This document shows, piece after piece, positions 1 through 11,674 of a DNA stretch of 64,000 bases. Numbering within the stretch: the first letter of the stretch is position 1; the number at the start of each line of letters is the position of its first letter. The notes below the pieces were generated by a model. That model did not search any database. It saw only the letters and a program-made list of their open reading frames with translations, and was not told the origin of the DNA. The position numbers were made by a program, and so were the translations under genes. Source of the stretch: Pegoplata infirma (taxonomy: Eukaryota; Arthropoda; Insecta; Diptera; Anthomyiidae); NCBI GenBank assembly GCA_963921195.1, contig OY992537.1, forward strand, positions 78,580,426-78,644,425. Direction: 5' to 3'.

Positions 1-457
1 ATAACTCCCAATGAAATAAATCCCACCAAAAATGAAATATGTCCCAATGGAGAAAAAAATGAAATAAGTCCCAACCACAATGAAATAACTTCCACCTACA
101 AAATGAAATAAGTGCCAATGAAATAACTCCCATTAATAATGAAAGAACTCCCAATAACAATATTTAGAAATCTCAACAAAAATTAAACAAACAATAATGG
201 AAAATATATCAGTTAAGTCGAGAACGAGGATCCTGATGTTACTTTCGGTACAATACAAACAAGTTATAATAACTGCCAAATGCGAAACTTGAGGGCTGAT
301 TTGTTTGTTTTTCAGAGTTTTTCGAAAACATGCAAAAATACATCGAGTGTTCTATTTGACTTGCTTCGGTTACATTCGAACATCGCGGCGATGTTTTGCA
401 ACAATTTTTGGTACCAATTTTTCGCTTGCGGTCCTTTTTGCGACAAATTTGTATGTT

Positions 458-612
458 ACCGAAAATTTAAAAGATTTAATTACAACCTGTCGCTATGCGA
501 AAATTTGGTACCAAAAATCGCCGCGATTTTTGGAACCAAATTTTCGCATGCGGCGCTTATTGCGACAGGTCTTATTGCGACAGCATCTGATTAAATCTTT
601 TAAATTTTCTTT
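458..612. repeat. Hairpin 1 (GGTACC-centred inverted repeat)
   Basis: Arms start with AAAATTTAAAAGATTTAATT and its complement. They enclose TGCGAAAATTTGGTACC facing GGAACCAAATTTTCGCATGC around a centre near 525. The right arm has extra 'ATTGCGACAG' repeats. It is a foldback-like unit related to the next hairpin. Confidence 0.7.
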
Positions 613-639
613 ATTGCGACAAATTTCTCTGTTACCGAA

Positions 640-782
640 AATTTAAAAGATTTAATTAGAACTTGTAGTAAAAAGCGCCGCAGGCGAAAATTTGGTACCA
701 AAAATCGCGGCGATGTTTGGTACCAAATTTTCGCCTGCGGCTCTTTTTACATCAAGTTCTAATTAAATCTTTTAAATTTTCA
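640..782. repeat. Hairpin 2 (GGTACC-centred inverted repeat)
   Basis: A near-perfect inverted repeat. AAAATTTAAAAGATTTAATT begins the left arm and its complement ends the right arm. CGCCGCAGGCGAAAATTTGG is mirrored across a centre near 708. It is a sister copy of the hairpin at 458-612, and GCGGCG/GCCTGC fragments recur at 61980-62290, so this is a dispersed family. Confidence 0.75.
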
Positions 783-1324
783 TCTGCAGTGCTTTTTTCA
801 ACAATCTTGTATATTATCGAAAAACTTTCTATGTTATCGAAAACACAACACGTTGGATAACTTTCGCGTTCTTCGTTTTTTTACAACAATTTTGTACTCT
901 AACGAAAACATTTTCGGCTGCAGTGCGCTCTTTCACAAAAATCCTTGCCAGTTTTGGTAGCAAAGTTTCTAAAACATACAAATTTGTTAAAAAATGCACT
1001 TCGTCCTAAAATTTGGTACCAAAATCACAAAAAATTTTAATTTATTAATAATAATATTCTATAAGTCAAAATGTTCCAGATACTTTCACCAACAATGAAA
1101 CAATAGTGGGAGTTATTTCATCGCTATTGTAGTGGGAGTTCTTTCATATGAAAGAACTCCCACCGAAAAAATTATGAAATAACTCCCATCAAAAATGATA
1201 AAAGTCCCACTAAATTGGGAGTTATTTCATATGAAATAACTCCCAACTTTGTATGGAGTTTTTTTTGGGACTTATTTCATTTTTTAGGTGGGAGTTATTT
1301 CATGTGGGAGTTATTTCGTGTCGC

Positions 1325-1800
1325 CGAAATTTATACAATTAACTAATTAATTGATATAATTACTTGAGTAAGAGATACATGTACTAAAGTAATTGATACA
1401 ATGACTAAAGTAATTGTCAAAACTAATAAACTAATTGATACAATTTATAAAATAATTTATACACTAACCAAAATATTTGATAAAACAACTAAAGTAGTTG
1501 ATACAATTACTTAATTAATTGTTATAAATTACTTAATGAATTCGTGATAAAACGAAACTTTCGATATAATGAATTACACTGCGATTCGTTATATCCTGTT
1601 TTCGCTGTAAATATATATTTTTTAATAATCTACAGTAGCTTTAAGCTTATATCATTATACATTTGTGTATTTAAGCATAGTTTTTTATGATGATGCAAAG
1701 AAAAAATTAAATGTTTGCGGCAAAACAATATATTCAGCCTCACCAAGAAAAAGTATTTCTTGTAAATAAATTAATGATATATGAACAAAATTTATAAGTT
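1325..1800. other. AT-rich spacer with degenerate TAATTGATACAA repeats
   Basis: Between 1330 and 1560 short units of the type ACTAATTGATACAATT recur imperfectly. The rest (1560-1800) shows no recognisable gene or repeat. Confidence 0.5.
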
Positions 1801-1913
1801 AGTCATTCCATTTTAAACACCCCGAAATACTCGTCTAGGACCCTATTAAGTATATGGACTTCCTTCGATTTATTTCATTTTTGGATATCTTTTAGTACAT
1901 ATTAAATGCACAC

Positions 1914-2404
1914 AACGTTGCCAGGTACTTTTTTTCGTTGTCCCCAAAAATATAACAAAATATCCCCAAAAATCCCCAACTAATAAAAAATTCTTTATTT
2001 TTTTAATCACACAAACAAATTTTTCTTAAATTTTTAAAGAAAATTTATGGATTGTAATTTTATTCGTAGATTAGCAATTAAAAAATCCCCAAACGCGTAA
2101 CAAAACGATTTTTGGCAATGGTAATATATATTTTACAACCGATAAATAAAAGTTTTACCAAATACGCTTCGTTATATCGTACCAAAGTGTGCTTATTACT
2201 AAAACTATTTTTAAAAATCGTAGATAACATTAAATTTAGCTACTGGTATTAAATAGATTTAATTTCAAATATCCCCAAAAAATTCCCAAAATAATTTTTT
2301 AAATCCCCATAAAAATCCCCAATCCTCAAATGAGATTTCTTGTCATTTTTGCTTGCATGAAATCCCCAACTTTGGGGATAAATCCCCAAGTCTGACAGCC
2401 CTGA
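1914..2404. mobile_element. hAT-like non-autonomous insertion with 8-bp target duplication
   Basis: ATGCACAC occurs at 1906-1913 and again at 2405-2412, and the related copy near 31.6 kb lacks the 491 bp between. The 8-bp duplication fits hAT superfamily insertion. The right end reads, in reverse complement, TCAGGGCTGTCA, similar to ends seen in hAT elements; the left end (AACGTTGCCAGG) matches it only weakly. The interior is full of AAATCCCCAA/TCCCCAAAAA motifs in both orientations and has no ORF. Confidence 0.6.
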
Positions 2405-2774
2405 ATGCACACTAATTTTCAGCCTTTTATTCCAAGATGGTGTTGAGAAATTAATTTTTCAAAATGGCGATTTTTTCAAAAAAATTAAGAAATTGAAATT
2501 TTTAATTAATTTTGACCAAGAAAAAATATTCATACCTTAAAAAAAGTTGGACAACATTTTGTTGGTATTTAAATGTCAAGACCGACCATATAATACCCTA
2601 CACCAGAGTTTCCCGGAAAATGGGTCCCAAGTTCAAACATGGACTGATTAGATCTCTATTTTGTCAAATCTTTAATAAGTGTAAAAAGCACTCACCAATC
2701 AAATTTGAGTGGAATAGGCTTTGACAATAAACCGCTTCAACTGAATATCGAGCTAAATTTTCACATGTGACCTA

Positions 2775-3507
2775 CCCAGCAAAACGTTGGTAATGGGTAG
2801 TGATTATATAACACATTACCAGGTAATGTATATACCTTATTTGTAGCATTATTTTAGGATGTCTTATCAAACATTTGTTCCACAACGTATTATTTTAAAG
2901 TGAAAAATAATGCATTACTAATAATTTGCTACGTAATGCATGATTATTGAAAAAAATGTATTTCATATCTATTATTTCTAAACATTAAATCATGGATGAC
3001 TTATATTTGGTTACATTATGTATTATTTGAAAGTTTGAAATAATGTATTATTTATAATTGGATGCATAATGCATTACAATAACATAAAAAATAATTATTT
3101 TATAAAAAAATGCATAAGTTTAAACTAGAGATGGGCTCACGACAGGAAATTTCTAACGACACACACTCACGAGCATATTTTATCTACTTACACTCACTTA
3201 CAATCACGTGAGTAAATTTAATACAACATTACTTTTTCACTACTCGTAACACCTTATATATTATCTTCTGGTATGCTATATTATTTCATTTCTCGTAACC
3301 TATAAAATATCATATATTTTACACCTTACTCGTATTCTTCGTTATAAATTTATGACTTATTTTATACCTTACTGGTATTCTTTGTGATAATGTGGATGCA
3401 TTACTTTGAGTCTCATCGCCTGTTAAAATCATCGATGCTGCAATGTATAAAATAAGAGTTCCTATACCTTATTTTATACCTTATTTGGTAATCTAAGTTT
3501 TGCTGGG
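2775..3507. mobile_element. TA-flanked MITE with CCCAGCAAAAC inverted ends
   Basis: The ends are CCCAGCAAAAC and GTTTTGCTGGG, each flanked by TA (2773-2774 and 3508-3509), as expected for a Tc1/mariner-type target. The interior is rich in GTAATGCATTA motifs, with a CACTCACG-rich patch at 3135-3210 that resembles 20030-20140. No ORF of note. It sits inside the family A element, whose other copies lack it. Confidence 0.7.
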
Positions 3508-3572
3508 TAACTTCAAAAATGGTCCGATGATAACCAAATTTCATAAGGTTATTAAAGTACGCGTTTAACATA

Positions 3573-4129
3573 CACAGAAAAAAATAAAAAAAATATTTGT
3601 GCAAATTTTTAATACTATTGAGTAAAAAATTACTCAATTTTGCACCAGTAAACTATTTAATAGTATTGAGTAAACTTTTAATAAAAATTTATTAAATGCT
3701 TCCAAAAAAATTTAATTAAATTTTTAATTGACACAATTAAAAATTTACTCAAAATTTATCAATTTATTTTTTTAAAAAGTTTAAAAAAGTTTTAAATTTT
3801 TTTACAACAAAAAAAAAAAACAAAACACTTGTTTTTAAACTATACCAAACATATTTATGTCTCAAAGATATAGGAAAATTTTATAATGACGGTTACAAAC
3901 TTTCATATACATATACAAAAAACTATAAACTAAACGAGAATTCAAAAACTATGAGAGTTTCAAAAAAATAAAAAAAAAATATTAAATTTTTATTAAATTA
4001 TTTACTTAAATTGTTTTTAAAATTTTTGAGTAAATTTTTAATTGCGTCAATTAAAAAATTACTCAATTTTATTTTTGAAATTTAAACAAGTGATTACTCA
4101 AATTGGTTTCCTCCATATTTTTTTCTGTG
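3573..4129. mobile_element. TA-flanked MITE with CACAGAAAAAAA inverted ends
   Basis: The ends are CACAGAAAAAAAT and ATTTTTTTCTGTG, flanked by TA at 3571-3572 and 4130-4131. Internal motifs TTGAGTAAA and TTTTTAATTG occur in both orientations. Similar CAGAGAAAA/TTTTCTGTG ends bound the blocks at 32113-32352 and about 43713-43915, so this may be one loose MITE family. Confidence 0.6.
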
Positions 4130-5904
4130 TACACAAACAGAATTTTAATTAAATATTTTCTATTTTCATGAAATTTGAGAGATTTGTGTAGATATCGGGA
4201 GGGTGGTTTGTATGGGGGCTACAAGAAGAACTGGTCCGATTTCTTTAAAATTCGGAACGCTGATTTATGTGGATGAAACGTGATTACTTGCCAAATTTCA
4301 TTAAAACGCGGCTATTAGAGCCATTTGAGCCAAAATTAAAGAGGACCTTGGTATGGGGCTAGGTCTAAATATGGACCGATTTTTTTCCAATTTCAATAGG
4401 CTTCATCCTTGGGCCAAAAGAGGCTTAAGTTTCAAATTTTAAGTTAATTGATTAAAAATTGCGACCTGTATCGTGTTTACACCGTTTACATGGACAGACA
4501 GACGGACGGACAGACGGACGGACATCGCTAAATCGACTCAAAAAGTGATTCTAAGTCGATCGGTGTACTTAAAAGTGGGTATAGGACCAATATTTCGGGT
4601 AGTTACAAACATCAGCACAAACTCATTATACCCTGTACCACAGTGTGGTGTAGGGTATAAATATTCAAAGTAACTATCACTACTTTTTAACGTTTGAAAT
4701 TTAAAACGGACTTTTTAAAAAAGTCCGAAATCTTCGATTTAAAAAAAAAAAAATCTAAAAATTTGATTAATTTTTATTAAAAAAAAAACAAATTTTTTTA
4801 TTTGACCTTTAAAATATTATATTTTGAGTAGGTTTATTCTAGCTGGAGGTCATTATTTCCTTTACTAATTAAAACTTTGATATTCTCATAGAATAATTTT
4901 CAAGAAAATTATTTTTCTTTTTAAATTTAATTATGTTGGTCATTTTTTGCAAGACTTAATCGACACATGTTTCGGGATTTGTCAGATCCAATTGTCATGA
5001 TTTTACTATAAATTACGAAACTTTTTTTAGACATAATTCGAGATGTGATCACAATTGGTTCGATTTTTTTTTTTTTTAATTTTGAAAATTGCACCTTGTT
5101 TTTTCTTACTCTGATTTGTTTTATATGGTGCTCCAAAAAAATTGAATTGGTAGATATTGACCCTAACTTACCCTTGAGTTGAGTTGTCATAGTCATATTC
5201 ATTTAGGTGGAAAAATATCTCTCACAAAAATTTAGGATGACCGGACTTGGGTAAGGCGTGCCGCATCGACCTTGAAATTTAAAAAAACGAATTACAAGGG
5301 AAAATATTACTTTTTTTCTGTTTTCTCAGTTTTTTTTTTGTATTTTAAGTTAAGTATGAATTTAAGAAGTTACAGAATTATTATTTGGAGTAAAATGCCT
5401 CTCTAATAAGGTGCTAAAAACTAAAATCGGTTGAAAATCAGCTATGTTATTACAACTTCCCCAGGCATCTAACTTGTGGCAGACCACTTGATTATGGAAT
5501 ACGAGTCCGATTTTTGAAAGCTATTGCAATTTCTCCTGTAATAACATTTTTTTATTCTTCAAGCTCAAATATAATAAGATGAAAAGTATTTTGCATATTG
5601 TGTTTTGCTAACATGTTTTTAAATTAATGCCTGTATTTTTTCAACACTGTTTGGAAATCTCCAATTTTAAATTTTTATTTTTTTCTAAAAAAGTTTGAAA
5701 ATTCAAAAAAAAAAAAACCATTACACTGGAACATGAAGAATAAAAAATGTTATTACAGTAGATAATTTCAGTAAATTTCAAAAATGGGACTCGTGTTCCT
5801 TAATCATGTGGCATGACATTAGTTTTGGTATTCATTTAGTTTTTAGTTTTTTAACTTGTTAATTTTTCAAAACAAATCTTTTTTGGTAAGGCCAATAATT
5901 TACT

Positions 5905-6810
5905 AGTGTTATTGCTTATAACATCAGTAGTTTATAGAAAATTCATGTGTAGGTTGTTGTAAAGAATTAGAAAATAATGATGATTTTTTTTTTTTTACTC
6001 TTAATGCCGGACATTGAAAAAATTTTTTCTTCGTTTTGAATTTTTTTATTCAACACATTGCCATTTTAGTTTATATTCTCAACGCTAAAAAATTCATATA
6101 TGTTTAATCTTATTAAAGTTAAACCTTAAAACAAGATGATCGCGAACCATCATGTTCATCATCGTTATCATTATCATCATTATTACAATTATCGTTTATA
6201 ATTATCTCTCTTTTAGCGAAAAATAAGAAAAAAAAATACTATAATGCAACACCAGTAAACAAAAATATTTTTACAATTTATTTATAAAGACGACATCAAG
6301 ATCGTCAACACAACATTGTTGTTTATGTTTTGTATGTGTAAGACCAGTAGTTTGTTGGACGCTTGGTTGATATTATTTATTTGTGTTGTACGTAGTATGT
6401 ATTGCCAGTTTAAAGGGAAACTCTTCATACAAAAAAGTAAAAAAAAAAAACTCCAGCCAACATAAGTCATAATCTTTAAGACCAATGAAATAATTTTTAA
6501 AGACAGCAAATTAAAGGAAACAGCAAGAAAAATTTATAGTTAAGAACGACTGTATATTTCTCTACATCTATAAGGAGATATTCAGAGTAACATTAAGCTT
6601 CAAGAACTTAATGGTACTCTGAAACTGTTGTTGAAAAATGTGCATGTGTTAAAAAATAGTTGAAATTTGTCTTTCAGTGAAATCAGTCAAGTGTTTTTAT
6701 AACGACATTGCAAAAACAACTCCTTTTAAGCGATGTTTATTTTTGGGAAATTTTCTATGTTGTTTTTATCACAATTTTGAAAATTTTTACAATAACCTTA
6801 AAATAATATT
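5905..6810. other. Mostly unique AT-rich DNA with a CAT/ATT microsatellite
   Basis: A degenerate ATCATT/ATCATC stretch lies at about 6145-6205. The rest shows no recognisable gene or transposon. A 75-codon open frame on the minus strand (6282-6509) is low-complexity and has no recognised domain. Confidence 0.4.
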
Positions 6811-6814
6811 GCAT

Positions 6815-6838
6815 TCTTTTTTATCTTTCCAGGTATGA
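6815..6838 (+). other. Candidate AG|GT ratchet-type splice site
   Basis: The pyrimidine tract TTCTTTTTTATCTTTCC is followed by AG|GTATGA, with the junction between 6832 and 6833. A 3' splice site directly abutting a 5' splice consensus is the form of recursive splice sites in long fly introns. No flanking exon is seen, so this is a sequence match only. Confidence 0.3.
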
Positions 6839-6839
6839 A

Positions 6840-7250
6840 ATTTGTATGCAAAGACGACTAAAAAAAAAGAATCGTATGTATTCAAAATTATTTTAATAAC
6901 ATTTATTATCAGACACGATAAAAAGAAAATTTTAATAAGAAAACTAAAGAATTTTTAAAAAAGCTGACTAAAACGAAAAACTCATTTCGGTTTGAAAGTT
7001 TTTAAGGATTGCAAGGTTAGCTGCAGGAAAAATGTGTCCCTCGATGCGAAATCATTTATCCCGTGACTGGTGGAAACGGGACATACTACTAAAATGTATA
7101 TCACGTGACAGGTTAATACTGGACTTATCACTAAACTGTCTCAAAACTACTTAATACGTGATCGTAGACAATAGGCAGGGGTGGGTACAACTTTTAAGTT
7201 TCGAGGAGAAATTTTTTTTCTTTGATTAAAAAATAAAAACATCAATTCAC
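6840..7250. other. No recognisable feature
   Basis: AT-rich DNA with a modestly GC-richer patch (7020-7180) containing repeated CGTGA words. No gene, RNA or repeat family was recognised. Confidence 0.4.
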
Positions 7251-7514
7251 AGTTGTCGGACAAACAAGAACAGGGAAAAACAAAAAATCAGACTTTTTAT
7301 TTACTAAAATATTTCTTAGAATCTGAAACAGTCTCATACTCTAAAGCATTTTTAAGATATTTATCCTATAGAAAATGTCACAGCTTATTAGATTTATTAC
7401 GTATATTACAAGTTTTAGATTCTAAGAACTTTTTTCAATAAAAAAAGTCTCAGATTCTGAGACCTGATTGCTATAAAACATTTATCAGATTTTGAGACCT
7501 TTTTCCGATATAAA

Positions 7515-8430
7515 AATCTTTTCCTGTACTCAAAAGAAAACCTCTGTCAAAAAATCTTTAAAGCGACTTTCAATTTCAATTTGATTAGGCAAAATTTCAA
7601 CAGATTTTTCTGCTAAAATGGATATTTTTTCAAAAATATCTGTAATTTAGTTTTACAAAATAACAGAAATTTTACTGCATTTTTACTGATTCTGAATTTA
7701 AAAATACTATTTTTGGACATATTTTTAGCAGATTATTTTTTTTAATTATATAGAAATAGTTTGCTGTCGTTCTTTTTTCAACAAAATTTTCAAAGTGTTA
7801 ATTTTTTTTGTTCTTTATGCAATCAAAAATATATTTTTAAAACATATTTTTGAACACATTTTCAGCAGATAATTTTGCAATTTTACAGAAATAGTTTGCT
7901 GTCATAATTTTTTCAAGAACATTTTCTTAAGTTTTTTTTCCGAAATGTAATTTTTTTTTGTTTTTTATACAATTAAAACGATTGAGACTAATAGGTTAGG
8001 TTAGGTTGGATGGACGTCCGCCAATTTGGCGAATTCACTCGGAGGCCATAAGGCCCATTGTGATTCCCCTAAAGTTGTCTCCCTACTCCCCTGATATACA
8101 AAATTCTACCTCTCAAACCACCCCGATTCCCTAAGGTATTCTGCTAGCGACGTCAATTAACAAAACTAAAAAAATCAAAAGATTATATTGCTAATTTTAC
8201 AGATTTTTTTTTAAAGTTTTCATGAAAACAAGTTTTCTAAAAACAAAAATTTTCTAGAAAATGTCTTCCTAGATTTCTCTACTGTTGTGCAGATTTATCT
8301 GCTGATTTCACCTAGACAATAATGACAGATTTTCAGCAAACAGTGCCTGCATAAATCAGAAGATTTCTCGTATGGCTCAAAATAGGTGTATTTTCAGCAG
8401 ATTATTCTGCTGATTCTGGCACCTTTTCCT
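7515..8430. mobile_element. CAGCAGATTTTTCTGCTG repeat element, copy 1
   Basis: Words such as CAGATTTTTCTGCT, TTTTCAGCAGATT and the stretch ATGGCTCAAAATAGGTGTAT recur at 40650-41730 in the same order (there ATGGCTCAAAATGGGTGTAT). The middle is broken by a GC-richer piece at 7995-8160. No protein is encoded and the superfamily is unknown. Confidence 0.5.
7995..8160. repeat. GC-richer retroposon-like fragment starting with TAGGTTAGGTTAGGTT
   Basis: A short island unlike its AT-rich surroundings, beginning with three TTAGG units, then GGACGTCCGCCAATTTGGCG and GGAGGCCATAAGGCCCATTG. Composition and sharp edges suggest an inserted piece of a retroposon, but the family is not recognised. Confidence 0.4.
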
Positions 8431-9130
8431 AACGAAATAGTCTTAGATTCTGAGATATTTTTCCTATAGAAAAATCTTGAATTCTAAGACCTGTTTCTTA
8501 AAAAAGTAACTTTTTGATTATAGAACGAGTCTCAAATTCTGAGGTTCTGAGACCTTTTTCCTATAGAAAAAGTCTAAGATTCAGAGACCTTTTTCTACAG
8601 AAAAAGTCTCAGATAATGAGAACTTCTTCCAATAGAATAAGTTTCAAGTTCTGAACTTTTTTTCAACAGAAAAAGTATCAGATTTTGCGACCCCTTTTAT
8701 TTTGAAATGTTCTAAGATTTTGAGAAATTTTTTTTTATAAAATGTGTCTCAAATTCATAGATTCTAATACCTTTTTCCAATAGAAAAAGTCTCAGATTTT
8801 ACGAATTTTTTTCTGAAAATAAGTCTCAAATTCTATGGCTTTTTTTGACAGAAAAAGTCTCAGATTTTGCGACATTTTCCTATAAAAAAATCTCAGATTC
8901 TGAGAAATTTTTTCTAAAGAAAAATTGTAACTTGCTTTTCCCAAAGCAAATTTCTCTTAACAATAAGAACTTCATCATTGACAGATATTTTTCACAAAAA
9001 ATTTTTGGATTCAGTTTCATTTTTCCTTCAGAAATTTTCAGATTTTACCTATTAAAATTTTAAGATTTTTCCTTCTAAAATGTTCAGATTTTTTTTCTAT
9101 AAAAAATTTTCGGATTTCAAAAAAGTTTTT

Positions 9131-9930
9131 TTTTGAAAATTTGTTGAGAAAATTTTATTCTTTCTTCTTGTCTTCTTGTTTTTTAATTTTATATGTCCAC
9201 ACATAGCTTTGATTGATTAAAAACAAAAAAAAAAAAAAATCGAAAATTTTTAAAAAATTTTAAAGTCCCAACATTTTTTTGGAAATTTTTCTAATTGTAA
9301 GTCGTTTTGCGTTTTGAAGTAAAAATTTCTTTAAAAATATTTTAACCCGTGTAAAAATGTTTATTATATTCTTATATGAGGCATTCCACACCAAATGTCC
9401 AGCGAAAAAAAACACGTGTACCGCAAACTTCTGAATAGGTTATATGGATAGCCCTATATGGAACTTAGAAAATTGGGTTTTTGGTTTTTCAATTTTTCAA
9501 AAACTGGGCTTAGGAGTGGTCAAATATTGGAAAAATGGTCAAATTTGTGGCAAGTTGCCTTGAATGAATATTTATCACATTAAAACGGAATGCACCCCAA
9601 TCTCAAAAATTTATATTCTTATATAGTTTTGTATGGGCTATCGATTAAAATTTTTTTTTTTGGAAGATTTTCAGAACCCGTTCTGAAATTTTCCATTTTT
9701 AAAAAATGTCAATTAATTAAAAAACATGACACTTTTTTTCTTTTTTTTTTTTTTTTTTTTTTTTTAAGTTTGGATGTTTGTCCATCCACACAAAAAAAAT
9801 CAGAAACACGTTCTTCGTTTTTTTCGAGAAAATCTCTTTTGAACTTCAAATTTCATAACAATTTTGTAATTTGCTTGTATTTTCTTGATTTAACGTTGCG
9901 AATGAGTATTATTAATTGCATAAATACAAA
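9131..9930. other. AT-rich DNA with a long T tract; nothing recognised
   Basis: It contains a T-rich run at about 9730-9766 and other A/T homopolymers. An open frame of 116 codons (9590-9940) exists mainly because of T runs and has no domain. Confidence 0.4.
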
Positions 9931-9938
9931 CGTTAGTT

Positions 9939-10210
9939 GAGGAGGTCCATAACAAAACGCACCAATTCCACTTTTTGAGTTTTTTGTTTTTTTGACTGAA
10001 TACTATTCTACGCATTAAAAACTATGTAACCATTACTAAAAAACATTCCAAAGCTCAATATTTACATAGCAATTTACTACTGACTTAAATTATTAAACAT
10101 CCCAAAGCTCAGTACTTACACTCAAACTCAGTACTGACTTTGTTTACATTTATGCGTTTATCTAAAAAACTGTAAAAGTGGAATTGTTGCTTTTTGTTAT
10201 GGACCTCCTC
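9939..10210. mobile_element. MITE with GAGGAGGTCCATAACAAAA ends
   Basis: The left end GAGGAGGTCCATAACAAAA and the right end (its complement) TTTTGTTATGGACCTCCTC bracket 272 bp. ATTCCACTTTTT facing AAAGTGGAAT extends the arms. AGTT flanks both sides (9935-9938 and 10211-10214), a possible 4-bp or longer target duplication. The interior has the repeated words AAAGCTCAATA/AAAGCTCAGTA. No coding. Confidence 0.7.
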
Positions 10211-10214
10211 AGTT

Positions 10215-10645
10215 GATATCACAAATTTCCGTATAGGAGCACTTTCAGTGAAAAAGTTAATTGTATTCACAAATATGGGGGTCAATATAACAATTCGTTT
10301 TTTTCTGTGTAGTTTTAATCGGACGGATACAATTTCATCCAAAAAATATATAATACCATTTTTCTGATAAATTTGTATCCGTCCGATTGAAACTAATTTA
10401 ATCTTAGCGATCCATTTTTCGGATCTGTACTGATCTTTAAAATTTTTACACGGGAAATAAAAAAATATTGAAAAATTTTATAAGTTTCTTTTTTTTTTTA
10501 AAAGTAGTGTTCACAAATGTCGCGTGACGTAACAAGGACCGATCACTTTTACTGCAGGGAAATTAATTCAAAATGCCTTTATTTTTTTAAATTATGCAAA
10601 AAAAAAAAAAAAAACAGCATGGTTGAGTTCCTAAGGAACTATGAC
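10215..10645. other. AT-rich spacer with an inverted CGTCCGATT pair
   Basis: AATCGGACGGATACAATTTC (about 10318-10337) faces AAATTTGTATCCGTCCGATT (about 10369-10388), a local hairpin of about 70 bp. Nothing else was recognised. Confidence 0.4.
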
Positions 10646-10647
10646 AT

Positions 10648-10757
10648 ATCACAAGTAATATACCCCAGGTTGAGATTTTTCCTAATAAGAGTAAACGGTA
10701 TTTTTATACCGTTTACTCTTATAGGTTTTTTGGGTCCGGGGGATATGTCACTTGATC
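10648..10757. repeat. Small hairpin around AGTAAACGGTA
   Basis: AATAAGAGTAAACGGTA and TACCGTTTACTCTTAT are exact partners around a TTTTTA loop near 10703. Outer parts AAGTAATATACCCC and GGGGATATGTCACTT continue the arms with mismatches. Likely a short MITE. Confidence 0.65.
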
Positions 10758-10829
10758 TGCAAAACCAGACGTGTATAATTAATTTCCTAAACTTACAAAC
10801 TATCGATAATCAAATTTTATCCGGTTAAG

Positions 10830-11670
10830 ATGTAGGGTACCAAAAAATATATCGATTAAAAAAAATGAAACTTCATTATTAACATCGTGATACTTCTTAC
10901 TCCTTCTTCGATATCTTCTTTTAATATAACCTTGTAGGTTTTTTTTTTTATTATTATTGTTATAGCCATTGTGTCATCCTAATCATCATCTTTGTTTTTC
11001 CGCCCATATCCATCATATATTATTAGCTTTTATTATTATTATGAGCATGATTATGATTTTAAAAGTGAACACGTACTGCACGTACTTTTATTTTCGTTCG
11101 TTTACAAACGATTTTTTATATTTTTTTTTTTATTTTTTATGAAAATTCTTGGTTGACCATCATTGCCTGCTACTTTATGTAATATTCTTATCATGTATAA
11201 TGTTGCTGTTTGTTTTTTTGTTTAAGTAGAAATACATGCATTTGCCTGCTTTTCCTTGCCTCCAACATGTTTACCTCTCTTATATCTCCACTCGCCCTCG
11301 ATATATGTTTAATTGAAAACCATATGTGAACTTTTTTTTTGTTAAATGCCATAAAAATATTACAAAAAATATAAATATTAAATACTAAGCCGACTTTTTT
11401 TGCTATGTCCGGTAGTTAAAATTTACTTGGTTTTGGTTAATGATTCATTTTAAGATTTATGTTTGAAATGTGGTAGAAATTTGTTACTTTATCCATACGG
11501 GTATAAATTAAAAAAAAGTTTATGGTAAATTAAATTTTTAAAAAGGAAGTTAAAAAAAAATATTAATAACTTTATTAAAATTTTTTAAAACTTTTTTAAA
11601 GTAAGAACATTTTTGTTAATGCTTAATTTTTTTTTTTAAAGAAAAATTTTGGGTGCTTAAAAACATCGCA
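10830..11670. other. Unique-looking AT-rich DNA
   Basis: No recognised repeat, ORF or RNA. It has TTATTATTATTG-type microsatellite words near 10950-11045. It could be ordinary intron or intergenic sequence. Confidence 0.4.
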
Positions 11671-11674
11671 CAAA

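Larger units (their letters stand above)
1..1320. repeat. Inverted arrays of a GAAATAACTCCCA motif
   Basis: The left part (1-160) repeats ATGAAATAACTCCCA-type units. The right part (about 1090-1318) carries the same unit mainly in the opposite orientation (GTGGGAGTTATTTCAT), with some palindromic pairs. Two hairpins lie between. The arrangement suggests a terminal-inverted-repeat transposon whose left end may lie outside the window. No coding capacity is seen; reading frames across 280-646 run through hairpin arms and look fortuitous. Confidence 0.6.
2578..4672 (+). mobile_element. Mini-me/Helentron-like element, family A, copy 1
   Basis: It starts with GGTCAAGACCGACCATA followed by ATACCCTACACC and ends with CACAGTGTGGTGTAGGGTAT. 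A (GACA/GACG)n run at 4493-4525 is followed by GGACATCGCTAAATCGACTC. A core next to GTCY repeats and TA-rich sequence is the described layout of dipteran mini-me elements; placing this family with them is inference. Copies 2 and 3 are at 45954-46640 and 49498-50430. This copy is enlarged by two MITEs. No Rep/Helicase coding sequence is present. Confidence 0.65.
1810..5900. mobile_element. Old dispersed repeat split by younger insertions
   Basis: The pieces 1810-1913, 2405-2577 and 4673-5900 match, in order, the reverse complement of one block at 30395-31660. Examples are the text leading to TTGGTATTTAAATG, the ACGTTTAAAATC region, the 'GGTAAGTTAGGGTCA' stretch and the 'ACTAAAATCGGTTGAAAATC' arm. 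The 30-kb copy lacks the sequences at 1914-2404 and 2578-4672, so it works as an empty-site reference for both insertions. The right part (5460-5815) is itself an imperfect inverted repeat. Family unknown; no transposase is visible. Confidence 0.6.
7290..9130 (-). repeat. Degenerate 35-bp satellite block (mostly reverse orientation), interrupted
   Basis: Units read GAAAAAGTCTCAGATTCTGA and CTGAGACCTTTTTCCTATAG, the reverse complement of the main array at 12.0-13.1 kb. The block is split by a CAGCAGATTTTTCTGCTG-rich repeat at about 7515-8430. Units diverge strongly from each other, which suggests an old array. Short open frames here are by-products of the repeat. Confidence 0.75.

Noticed and set aside
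280..646. Two overlapping open frames of 104 and 113 codons
   Set aside because: They run through inverted-repeat arms in two frames, and the peptide shows no domain.
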